DNA of 13,426 nucleotides from G020354785 sp965602045 (GTDB lineage Bacteria; Bacteroidota; Bacteroidia; Bacteroidales; UBA10428). The stretch covers positions 1 through 13,426 of the forward strand of contig CBFCXR010000051.1 in NCBI GenBank assembly GCA_965602045.1, given 5' to 3'. The translations under genes were made by a program, and so were the position numbers. Every line of letters starts with the position of its first letter. Within the stretch, counting starts at the first letter, position 1. The notes beneath the pieces were generated by a model. It worked only from the letters and a program-made list of their open reading frames with translations, was not told the origin of the DNA and made no database searches. Shown piece after piece: positions 1-6,118 of the stretch.

Positions 1-933
1 CTTGGTGATAAACATGCTAAACTTGATGCCATATATTATTGTCCTCATCATCCTGACAAAGGTTATCCTGAAGAAAGGGCAGAGTATAAAATTGATTGTG
101 AATGCCGCAAGCCTAAAACAGGTATGTTCAGGCAGGCTGCAAATGATTTTAATATAGACCTGTCAAAATCATGGATGATTGGTGATTCTGAAAGAGATAT
201 AATTGCCGGGAAAAATGCCGGTTGTAAGACCGTTGGAGTGATGACAGGTTTTGGAGTAAAGAAGACTAATGAAAAACCTGACTTTTTCTTTAAGGACCTT
301 CTGGAAGCCGCAAGATTTATAGTGAATGAGCCCTATAGCATAGTAGCAGGGAATATATATAAGACATACTCTCAAAAGAAAAACAAAAAGCCTTTCATCA
401 TAAGTATAGGAGGTAATGCAAGGTCGGGTAAAAGCAATCTTGCAGCATATATTAATCATACATTTATTGAGTACGGATTAAAGGTTTTAAAGATTGAGCT
501 TGATAATTGGATTTTACCTGAGGATCAAAGAGATAATTGTAAAAACGTTTATGACAGATTCAGGATAGATGATATTAAATCTGATTTAACAAACCTGCTG
601 GCCGGCAGGAAAGTCAGACTCCACTCCTACCCCAACCATCCTGAAAGGCAGTCCCAACCACTGGAATACCGGTTTAATAATGAAGATATTATAATAATTG
701 AAGGTATTGTTGCGTTAAGCAGAGAAGAATTACGGGATATTTCAGATTTAAAAATATTTTTAAGAATTGATGAACCTGCCTTTAAGGCGCGTATAAAAGA
801 ATATTATTATTGGAGAGAAAAAAACGATAATGAAATAAAGCTTTTATTAGAAAAAAGGAAGAAAGATGAATACCGATTAATAGAAAAAGAAAGTAAATTT
901 GCTGATTTTATAGTTAATTCAAATTTAGAATGA
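1..933 (+). CDS. GmhB-like heptose-bisphosphate phosphatase fused to a P-loop kinase domain (5' partial)
   Basis: The frame is open from base 1, so the gene begins upstream and the ATG at 124 is internal. Visible residues 1-~115 are the C-terminal half of a HAD-IIIA phosphatase of the GmhB/HisB-N type. They show the zinc-loop pattern CPHHP (residues 14-18) followed by CECRKP, then the HAD motif GDSERD (61-66). The nucleophile DxD motif lies outside the window. From about residue 130 a second domain starts with a Walker A motif GNARSGKS (bases 412-435), a short LDNW segment and an acidic strand IIIIEG, resembling uridine kinase/phosphoribulokinase-type P-loop kinases. GmhB enzymes remove the 7-phosphate of D-glycero-D-manno-heptose 1,7-bisphosphate and are about 190 residues long, so the extra ~180 residues are a true fusion. 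The stop overlaps the next ATG by 4 bases (ATGA), which suggests coupling. The phosphatase assignment is fairly firm given the neighbours; the kinase substrate is unknown. Confidence 0.85.
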   Translation, partial: LGDKHAKLDAIYYCPHHPDKGYPEERAEYKIDCECRKPKTGMFRQAANDFNIDLSKSWMIGDSERDIIAGKNAGCKTVGVMTGFGVKKTNEKPDFFFKDLLEAARFIVNEPYSIVAGNIYKTYSQKKNKKPFIISIGGNARSGKSNLAAYINHTFIEYGLKVLKIELDNWILPEDQRDNCKNVYDRFRIDDIKSDLTNLLAGRKVRLHSYPNHPERQSQPLEYRFNNEDIIIIEGIVALSREELRDISDLKIFLRIDEPAFKARIKEYYYWREKNDNEIKLLLEKRKKDEYRLIEKESKFADFIVNSNLE

Positions 934-1922
934 TAATAACAAGAACTCCGTTCAGGATAAGTTTTGTTGGTGGTGGTTCCGATATGGAAACTTTCTATTC
1001 CAGGCATCAGGGTGCAGTATTAAGTACGTCTGTTGATAAATATATGTATATCTCATCTCATAAATTTTTCTTTAGAGACCAGATAAGGGTTAAATATTCA
1101 AAAACAGAGACTGTAAATAAGCTGGACGAATTAAAACATCCTATTCTCAGGGAAGCTCTTAAAAACGCGGGAATTACCGGAGGTACTGAAATCAGCTCAA
1201 TAGCAGATATTCCGTCAGGAACAGGCATGGGTTCGTCATCTTCATTCACTGTCGGCCTGTTGCATAATTTATATGCCATAAAAAGGCAATATATATCAGC
1301 TGAAGAACTTGCCAATAGAGCTTGTGAAATAGAAATTGATATTTTAAAAGAACCTATCGGAAAGCAGGATCAATATGCAGCAGCCTATGGCGGCCTCAAT
1401 ATTTTCTATTTTAAAAAAGATGGTAGTGTGCTGGTTGAACCCCTGCATATTAAGAATGAAATAGTTGATAAGCTGCAGGAAAATTTAATCATGTTTTATA
1501 TCGGGAACCAACGTGATGCCTCAGTAATTTTAAAAGAACAAAAACAGAACGCTTCAAAAGAAGAGAAATTCAATATACTGAAATCAATGGTAAACCTTGT
1601 TCCTGAGCTTCGGGACAGTTTATATAATGAAAGGATTAATGATTTTGGCAAATTATTACACGAAAACTGGATACTTAAACAGAAACTGGCATCGCAAATA
1701 AGTAATAATGAAATCCGGGAAATATATCAAACAGGATTGAAAAACGGAGCAGAAGGAGGTAAATTACTGGGTGCCGGAGGAGGTGGATTTTTTCTGTTTT
1801 ATTGTGAAAAACATAAACAACAAAAATTAAAAGATTCTTTAAAACCACTAAATAATTTCGAATTTAAATTTGAACAAGACGGTTCCAAACTAATATATTT
1901 TGCTGATGAACAGTTTAAATGA
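930..1922 (+). CDS. hddA: GHMP-family sugar kinase, probable D-glycero-D-manno-heptose 7-phosphate kinase
   Basis: This 330-residue cytoplasmic protein has the full GHMP kinase pattern: an N-terminal TRTPFRISFVGGGSD start typical of the HddA group, the ATP-binding glycine/serine loop IPSGTGMGSSSS at residues 94-105, a GKQDQYAAAYGG segment at 144-155 with the likely catalytic Asp147, and the C-terminal GAGGGG motif at 281-286. HddA enzymes phosphorylate C1 of D-glycero-D-manno-heptose 7-phosphate with ATP to give the 1,7-bisphosphate, the substrate of GmhB. The position between a GmhB-like phosphatase and a GmhA-like isomerase makes that role likely. Relatives include fucose and other sugar 1-kinases, so substrate is inferred from context. 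The start overlaps the upstream stop by 4 bases and the end overlaps the next gene by about 17 bases. Confidence 0.88.
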   Translation: MIITRTPFRISFVGGGSDMETFYSRHQGAVLSTSVDKYMYISSHKFFFRDQIRVKYSKTETVNKLDELKHPILREALKNAGITGGTEISSIADIPSGTGMGSSSSFTVGLLHNLYAIKRQYISAEELANRACEIEIDILKEPIGKQDQYAAAYGGLNIFYFKKDGSVLVEPLHIKNEIVDKLQENLIMFYIGNQRDASVILKEQKQNASKEEKFNILKSMVNLVPELRDSLYNERINDFGKLLHENWILKQKLASQISNNEIREIYQTGLKNGAEGGKLLGAGGGGFFLFYCEKHKQQKLKDSLKPLNNFEFKFEQDGSKLIYFADEQFK

Positions 1923-2520
1923 ACATTTTGACAGTTACTTTAAAAAAGTATCTGAAACACTCGGAGAAGTTGATATTGATAGTATTTATTCAGCTATTGA
2001 CAAAATCTTAGAGTGTTATAATAAAGGAAATACCATATATATTTTTGGTAATGGAGGAAGTGCATCCACTGCTTCTCATGTAGCAGGAGACTTTATGAAA
2101 GGTATCTCCTTTGGCCTTGATAAAAGATTTAAAGTAGTATGTTTGAACGATAATATACCTGCCATAACAGCAATTTCTAATGATCTGACTTATGATGAGG
2201 TATTTTATGAACAGCTAAAAACTTTTCTTAAGAAAGATGATATAGTTATTGGCATATCGGGTAGCGGTAACTCGGCTAATGTTATCAAAGCCCTTAATCA
2301 TGCTAAAGATTTGGGTTCTACAGTTATTGCACTTTGTGGTTTTGAAGGAGGAAAAATCAAAAAGATTGCAGATATATTTGTTCATGCTCCAATTAATGAT
2401 ATGGAAATTACGGAAGACATTCACATTATTATTCTTCACGCCATAAAGCAGCTTATAAATAAAAGAATTAAAGGAGAAAAATATTCAATGGGAGCTAACT
2501 ATGATAAGAGAGTGGAGTGA
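1906..2520 (+). CDS. gmhA: SIS-domain phosphoheptose isomerase-like protein
   Basis: This is a 204-residue single SIS-domain protein of GmhA size. It has the sugar-phosphate loop GNGGSASTASH (residues 48-58), a second serine-rich loop GISGSGNSAN, and a C-terminal helix with EDIHIIILHAI that matches the His-bearing helix of GmhA. GmhA converts sedoheptulose 7-phosphate to D-glycero-D-manno-heptose 7-phosphate, the first step of the pathway served by the two upstream genes. I chose ATG 1906; a TTG at 1900 is in frame but weaker. Either start lies inside hddA, so translation is probably coupled. One oddity: by my alignment from memory, the catalytic Glu65 of E. coli GmhA is Asp62 here, while the catalytic His is kept. 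It could therefore act on a related sugar phosphate; the family is secure, the exact substrate less so. Confidence 0.82.
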   Translation: MNSLNEHFDSYFKKVSETLGEVDIDSIYSAIDKILECYNKGNTIYIFGNGGSASTASHVAGDFMKGISFGLDKRFKVVCLNDNIPAITAISNDLTYDEVFYEQLKTFLKKDDIVIGISGSGNSANVIKALNHAKDLGSTVIALCGFEGGKIKKIADIFVHAPINDMEITEDIHIIILHAIKQLINKRIKGEKYSMGANYDKRVE

Positions 2521-2540
2521 ATAATACTACTTATTCTTTT
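2519..2540. terminator. weak AT-rich hairpin between convergent genes
   Basis: GAATAA (2519-2524) and TTATTC (2531-2536) form a 6-bp inverted repeat around TACTAC, followed by TTTT. It straddles the stop codons of both converging genes. The stem is short and nearly all A/T, so function as a terminator is only a possibility. No stronger hairpin is seen in the 10-base gap. Confidence 0.25.
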
Positions 2541-3532
2541 ATTGTCAGCGGCCTTATACTCTCCTTTTTACTTTTAAATATGACTCTCTTAATGAAATTC
2601 CGGATAAATCCTGTTCCGTAAGCGATAAGCATTAAAATTGAAGCATATGTGCCAAGCAATCCGACTATAAGATTTTTATTCCTTATTGAAGCATCAATAA
2701 ACAGCAGGACAATATAAGTCACGATGCTTATCAGAAAAAAAGTAAAACAGTAATTACAATAAAGTACAGTTGAAATTCCCGTTAATAAATAGAGAACAAA
2801 GAGTGAAGGTAAAAAATATAAAGGTTTTAGAGAGTTTCTGTGTCTTTTAAAAAGATCTATTCTGGCCTTTCCATGAAGGGATAACTGTACAGAAAACTTT
2901 AGAAAATTTGCCTTCCTTTTATGATAAACATAAGCATTTGTGATAAGCGCTGCTTTGTAACCTGCATTCTGGAACCTCATACTAACATCAATATCTTCTG
3001 CAACTTTTAATCCACTAAATCCTCCAATCTTAATAAATGCTTCTTTTGAAATACCCATATTAAAACCTCTTAAATGGATTTTTCCAATATGGATTTTTTG
3101 TCCCCTTATACCTCCAGTTGTTAAATGTGATGTCATTGCATAATTAATCGCTTTTTGTACTCTTGAAAACGATGAATGCGCTTTATCAGGTCCGGTAAAG
3201 CCATCAACTTTATTTTCCAGCAGGAAACCATCGACATTCATAAAATATTCACTTGACATGATACAGTCAGAATCAACAAATATCAGGAACTCGCCATTTG
3301 CTTTCCCTGCACCAAGGTTCCTTGAATCACTTATACCTAAGCCCTTTTCATAAAGATACCTGATATTTATTATTTTGTGAAATTCATCAATTACCTTTTT
3401 AAGTAATGTATCAAGACTACCATCAACTATGATAATCTCATAATCCTTAAATTCCTGATCAATAAAACTCGACAACAGTTCTCTTACCTCATCAGGACGT
3501 CCAAATGTCGGAACAATTACAGAAAATCGCAT
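2531..3532 (-). CDS. membrane-anchored family 2 glycosyltransferase
   Basis: This 333-residue protein has an N-terminal GT-A (family 2) catalytic domain with FSVIVPTFGRPDEV at the start, VDGS at residues 36-39 in place of the usual DDGS, the metal-binding DSD motif at 87-89, and AED at 178-180 as the probable catalytic base region. The C-terminal third holds about three hydrophobic segments (roughly 238-258, 262-280, 289-310), so it should sit at the inner face of the cytoplasmic membrane and transfer an activated sugar to a lipid-linked or membrane acceptor. Donor and acceptor cannot be told from sequence. It is the last gene of a probable three-gene operon, 9 bases after the preceding glycosyltransferase, and it converges on the heptose genes with a 10-base gap. 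Confidence 0.85.
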   Translation of the reverse strand: MRFSVIVPTFGRPDEVRELLSSFIDQEFKDYEIIIVDGSLDTLLKKVIDEFHKIINIRYLYEKGLGISDSRNLGAGKANGEFLIFVDSDCIMSSEYFMNVDGFLLENKVDGFTGPDKAHSSFSRVQKAINYAMTSHLTTGGIRGQKIHIGKIHLRGFNMGISKEAFIKIGGFSGLKVAEDIDVSMRFQNAGYKAALITNAYVYHKRKANFLKFSVQLSLHGKARIDLFKRHRNSLKPLYFLPSLFVLYLLTGISTVLYCNYCFTFFLISIVTYIVLLFIDASIRNKNLIVGLLGTYASILMLIAYGTGFIRNFIKRVIFKSKKESIRPLTIKE

Positions 3533-3541
3533 ATTTATAAT

Positions 3542-4489
3542 TTATATTTCCTTCTCAATCTGATAGGTATTTCTATCAGATGAGAACCTGGAAACCAACT
3601 CTCCGAGAAATCCGGCAAGAAATAATTGTGTACCCATTATCATAGCAGTTAAAGCAATATAAAAATAAGGGCTGCTTGTTACCAGGGGAGCTTTAATATG
3701 CTTATAAACTGAAATAAGTTTATCTGCCCCCAGGTAGAATGCAATAGCAAAACCTATAATGAACATTAATGTGCCAAGCGTTCCGAAAAGATGCATAGGT
3801 TTTTTGCCGAATCTTGAAATAAAAGATAAAGTAATAAGTGCAAGATAACCATTCATATATCTTTCAAAACCATATTTTGTCTCTCCGTATTTTCTTTTTT
3901 GATGCTGCACGATTTTTTCTCCTATTTTATTGAATCCTGCTTTCTTTACAATAACCGGTAGATATCTATGCATTTCACCATATACTTCGATAGTTTTTAC
4001 TACCTCGTTTTTATATGCCTTCAGTCCGCAATTAAAATCATGAAGTTTAATTCCTGTAAATCTTCTGGCTATCCGGTTATATAATTTACTGGGGATTCTT
4101 TTGGAAATGGGATCATGTCTTTTTTTCTTCCACCCTGAAATAAGGTCATAATTCTCTTCCTTTATAAGTTTGAATAAATCCGGAATTTCCTCAGGCCTGT
4201 CCTGCAAATCACCATCCATTGTTATTACAACGTCTCCCTTAGCAGCCTTAAACCCAGAGTGTAAAGCGGCAGCTTTACCATAATTTCGCCTGAATTTTAT
4301 TGCCCTTATTGATGAATTTTTACCAACCAAATTTTCAATTATTTTCCAGGACTCATCAGTACTGCCATCATCAATCATAATAACTTCATAACTGAAATTA
4401 TTATCGTTCATTACCTTCGTAATTGAATCAATTAATTCATGTATTGATTCACATTCGTTATATAACGGGATAATAACTGAAATATCCAT
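3542..4489 (-). CDS. DPM1/GtrB-like family 2 glycosyltransferase
   Basis: This 315-residue protein begins with the family 2 signature ISVIIPLYNE, followed by IDDGST (residues 39-44), the metal-binding TMDGDLQD segment (90-97) and a GETKYG stretch (202-207) typical of polyprenyl-phosphate glycosyltransferases such as dolichol-phosphate mannose synthase, GtrB and ArnC. Two C-terminal membrane helices lie near residues 233-254 and 276-298, the usual GtrB/ArnC layout. Such enzymes move a sugar from a nucleotide donor to undecaprenyl phosphate on the cytoplasmic side for later use outside. The sugar is not predictable. It lies 26 bases after the DUF4199 gene and 9 before the next glycosyltransferase, consistent with one transcript. 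Confidence 0.9.
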   Translation of the reverse strand: MDISVIIPLYNECESIHELIDSITKVMNDNNFSYEVIMIDDGSTDESWKIIENLVGKNSSIRAIKFRRNYGKAAALHSGFKAAKGDVVITMDGDLQDRPEEIPDLFKLIKEENYDLISGWKKKRHDPISKRIPSKLYNRIARRFTGIKLHDFNCGLKAYKNEVVKTIEVYGEMHRYLPVIVKKAGFNKIGEKIVQHQKRKYGETKYGFERYMNGYLALITLSFISRFGKKPMHLFGTLGTLMFIIGFAIAFYLGADKLISVYKHIKAPLVTSSPYFYIALTAMIMGTQLFLAGFLGELVSRFSSDRNTYQIEKEI

Positions 4490-4515
4490 TAATTCTTTAT
4501 GTTGTATAAAATTTA

Positions 4516-5046
4516 TTATTGTGGCCTTTCAAGAGAATGAGGTTCTTTTTTCAATATTGCAGCTAAAATTAAAGAAAATACTGTCCCCCAGAATAAGTAC
4601 GAAATAAATCCGAATACAGCCATTATTCCGGGAGTCATCATCTTACTCATTGCTCTTATTTGCATCTCAATCATATCTTCGGATAATCCTCTGTCATAAA
4701 GCTTTTCTTCAGTCATTTCAAATATTTTGTCAACTAATCCCGGATCAATAAACCGGAATTGTAAATATGTAAAAACAGAACCCAAAAATCCGAGGAAAAC
4801 GCAAATCAACACACCCGCACCAACGGCTCTGCCATATGTAATAGCACCTGAAGGCTCATTATCCCTGAAATTCTTAATGCCAATATACAAACCCCCGATA
4901 ATTATAAGAAAACTAAAATATCCTAATACTTTAGAAAGCGATAAACCAAGAATATAAAGTAAAACAGAATAAATTATTAACGCAAAACCTATAATAGCAC
5001 CATAGGTTGCAGAATGTTTCAGAATCTCATTTTTATTTTCGTTCAT
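4516..5046 (-). CDS. DUF4199 family membrane protein
   Basis: This 176-residue protein has four predicted membrane segments, near residues 12-34, 38-56, 74-96 and 145-168. Between the third and fourth is a soluble stretch rich in Met and Glu. The pattern, including the NEPSGAITYGRAVGAG segment between helices two and three, matches DUF4199, a Bacteroidota family of unknown function often found next to a GtrB-like glycosyltransferase, as here. I chose ATG 5046 rather than the in-frame TTG at 5073, because that TTG lies inside a promoter-like -7 element (5071-5078). It is the first gene of the probable operon with the two glycosyltransferases. No catalytic motif is visible; a helper role for the transferases is only a guess from context. 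Confidence 0.8.
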   Translation of the reverse strand: MNENKNEILKHSATYGAIIGFALIIYSVLLYILGLSLSKVLGYFSFLIIIGGLYIGIKNFRDNEPSGAITYGRAVGAGVLICVFLGFLGSVFTYLQFRFIDPGLVDKIFEMTEEKLYDRGLSEDMIEMQIRAMSKMMTPGIMAVFGFISYLFWGTVFSLILAAILKKEPHSLERPQ

Positions 5047-5070
5047 AGCATTTAATTTAGGTTTGAGTGA

Positions 5071-5078
5071 CAAATATA
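5071..5078 (-). promoter_or_regulatory. -7 element for the DUF4199/glycosyltransferase operon
   Basis: On the minus strand the bases read TATATTTG, a full match to the Bacteroidota -7 consensus TAnnTTTG. A start about 6-8 bases downstream would leave a leader of roughly 18 bases before ATG 5046. No clear -33 TTG is seen at the usual distance, so this rests on the -7 element alone. Confidence 0.45.
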
Positions 5079-5120
5079 TATGTTTTTCATTTTAATAATA
5101 TTATCATAAGTATTTTTATT

Positions 5121-5151
5121 TTGCATGTAAAGATAAAAGTTAATAGCTTTG
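5121..5151 (+). promoter_or_regulatory. Bacteroidota-type promoter of the SRP RNA gene
   Basis: TTG at 5121-5123 (-33) and TAGCTTTG at 5144-5151 (-7, consensus TAnnTTTG) are separated by 20 bases, within the usual spacing for the Bacteroidota primary sigma factor. Transcription would begin near 5156-5158, exactly where the closing stem of the RNA begins, which strengthens both calls. Confidence 0.75.
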
Positions 5152-5155
5152 TACC

Positions 5156-5259
5156 GGGTAAGTCTTATACGGCCAGCTCCTGCTGAACTCCCCCAGATCC
5201 GGAAGGAAGCAAGGGTAGGCGGTCGAAGCGGCGCGATATAAGTAGCTTACCCATTTTTT
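5156..5259 (+). ncRNA. ffs: small bacterial signal recognition particle RNA (4.5S type)
   Basis: This is the RNA scaffold that binds Ffh and, with FtsY, targets nascent membrane proteins to the translocon. The conserved domain IV is plain at 5191-5216: CCCCAGATCC, the GGAA tetraloop, then GGAAGCAAGGG, matching the symmetric and asymmetric internal loops that bind the Ffh M domain. The ends close as a long helix: GGGTAAG (5156-5162) pairs with CTTACCC (5246-5252), and CTTATA (5164-5169) with TATAAG (5237-5242). The RNA is about 100 nt, without an Alu domain, as in most Gram-negative bacteria. A run of six T at 5254-5259 after the closing stem serves as the terminator. The gene is free-standing, divergent from the DUF4199 operon. 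Confidence 0.93.
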
Positions 5260-5367
5260 ATCTCTTCCAGATAATTTTCTAATTTTGCCATTGTTAACTC
5301 GTTTTTTAAAAACGGTCAACCTATTTCAGTCGCAGACACTTAAATGAAAAGTAACGGGCAACGGTAA

Positions 5368-5853
5368 TTAAATATCAAGAATATTAATTATCTCATCCGG
5401 AGCTTGAACCAATTCAATTAAAACTCCCTCACCACACAATGGAAACTCTTCATTTCCTTTAGGATGAATAAAACAAATATCATATCCGCCAGCTCCTTTT
5501 CTTATACCTCCGGGTGTAAAGCGTACCCCTTGCTTTGTTAACCATTTATATGCTTTCTGCAGGTTATCTATCCAAAGTCCGATATGGTTGAGTGCAGGTT
5601 CATGAACTCCAGGCTTCTTTTCAATATCAACAGGCTGCATTATATCCACTTCAACCGGTACATGCCCTGTTCCAATTCTTAAAATATCCTCATCAACATT
5701 TTCTTTTTTACTTTTAAATGTACCTGTTTTCTCCAGTCCCATGATATCAATCCATAACCTGGTCAGCCTGGATTTATCTTTATTACCCAGTGCAATGTGT
5801 TGAATTCCTAATACTTTAAATGGACGCGATTTATGCATTTTATTTTTTGACAT
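5368..5853 (-). CDS. VOC (glyoxalase-fold) metalloprotein
   Basis: This 161-residue protein has two beta-alpha-beta-beta-beta modules of the vicinal oxygen chelate fold. Four candidate metal ligands sit in the expected places: His19 (IQHIAL), Glu68 (PVEVDIM), His90 (LNHIGLW) and Glu147 (VLIELVQ), the H-E-H-E pattern of glyoxalase I and related isomerases. The site therefore looks intact and the protein is probably an enzyme rather than a binding protein. Members of this superfamily act as lactoylglutathione lyases, methylmalonyl-CoA epimerases or dioxygenases, and the sequence alone does not choose between them. I chose ATG 5853; ATG 5838 (MHKSR) is also possible and a TTG at 5859 is unlikely. 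It stands alone between ffs and a repeat-rich spacer, and no clear promoter is visible upstream. Confidence 0.8.
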   Translation of the reverse strand: MSKNKMHKSRPFKVLGIQHIALGNKDKSRLTRLWIDIMGLEKTGTFKSKKENVDEDILRIGTGHVPVEVDIMQPVDIEKKPGVHEPALNHIGLWIDNLQKAYKWLTKQGVRFTPGGIRKGAGGYDICFIHPKGNEEFPLCGEGVLIELVQAPDEIINILDI

Positions 5854-5887
5854 ATCCAATCATTAATGGTCGTTGGTTACTGGTCGC

Positions 5888-5925
5888 TTGCTGCTCGCTT
5901 CTCGTTTCTTGCTGCTCGCTTCTCG
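5888..5925. repeat. 17-bp direct repeat, two copies
   Basis: TTGCTGCTCGCTTCTCG occurs exactly at 5888-5904 and 5909-5925, separated by TTTC, giving a 21-base period. The flanking TGGTTACTGGTCGC and CTTCTCCC are degenerate versions of the same C/T/G-rich pattern. The composition is unlike the surrounding A/T-rich DNA. It lies in the 265-base spacer between the VOC gene and the methyltransferase gene. Confidence 0.85.
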
Positions 5926-5935
5926 CTTCTCCCTG

Positions 5936-5961
5936 CCCGCCGAAGCTTCAGCGTAGGCGGG
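5936..5961. repeat. GC-rich inverted repeat (hairpin)
   Basis: CCCGCC (5936-5941) and GGCGGG (5956-5961) form a perfect 6-bp GC stem around a 14-base interior containing the palindrome GAAGCTTC. There is no following T-run, so it is not a typical terminator. It looks like a dispersed intergenic element, but copy number elsewhere cannot be seen here. Confidence 0.7.
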
Positions 5962-5964
5962 GTA

Positions 5965-6036
5965 ACTCGTCTACTCGTCTACTTGATATTTTAATGAATG
6001 CGAAAATAAATGAAAAGTTACAAGTAAACAAGTAAA
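5965..6036. repeat. imperfect inverted repeat with tandem 8-mers
   Basis: ACTCGTCT occurs twice in tandem (5965-5980), followed by ACTTG. About 40 bases further on, CAAGTAAACAAGTAAATGAG matches the reverse complement of CTCGTCTACTCGTCTACTTG in 16 of 20 positions, and all four differences are transitions. The pair could fold into a long stem-loop. The layout resembles a small non-coding intergenic repeat or MITE-like element; no transposase or target duplication is visible. Confidence 0.6.
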
Positions 6037-6118
6037 TGAGTGAACTAGTAATATTGCCCCTTTTAAAAAATTATTTATTTTTAACCCCTCAATATATCGC
6101 GGCATCAACAAATTTTAA

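Noticed and set aside
124..933. ATG 124 as the start of the first gene
   Set aside because: The frame is open upstream to base 1 and encodes the conserved GmhB zinc-loop sequence, so this ATG is internal.
5044..5073. TTG 5073 as the start of the DUF4199 gene
   Set aside because: It lies inside the TATATTTG -7 element on the same strand; ATG 5046 is the first codon that would lie within the transcript.
5293..5320. Near-palindrome around CGTTTTTTAAAAACG between ffs and the VOC gene
   Set aside because: The arms are A/T-rich and leave almost no loop, with no following T-run in either direction, so a terminator or operator role is not supported.
5888..5980. Short repeats that might be a CRISPR array
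   Set aside because: Only two copies with a 4-base gap, no uniform spacers and no cas genes nearby.
5820..6035. 71-codon + strand frame with a Cys/Ser/Leu-rich product in the spacer
   Set aside because: It translates the direct repeats and GC hairpin, overlaps the start of the VOC gene on the other strand, and shows no domain or believable codon use.
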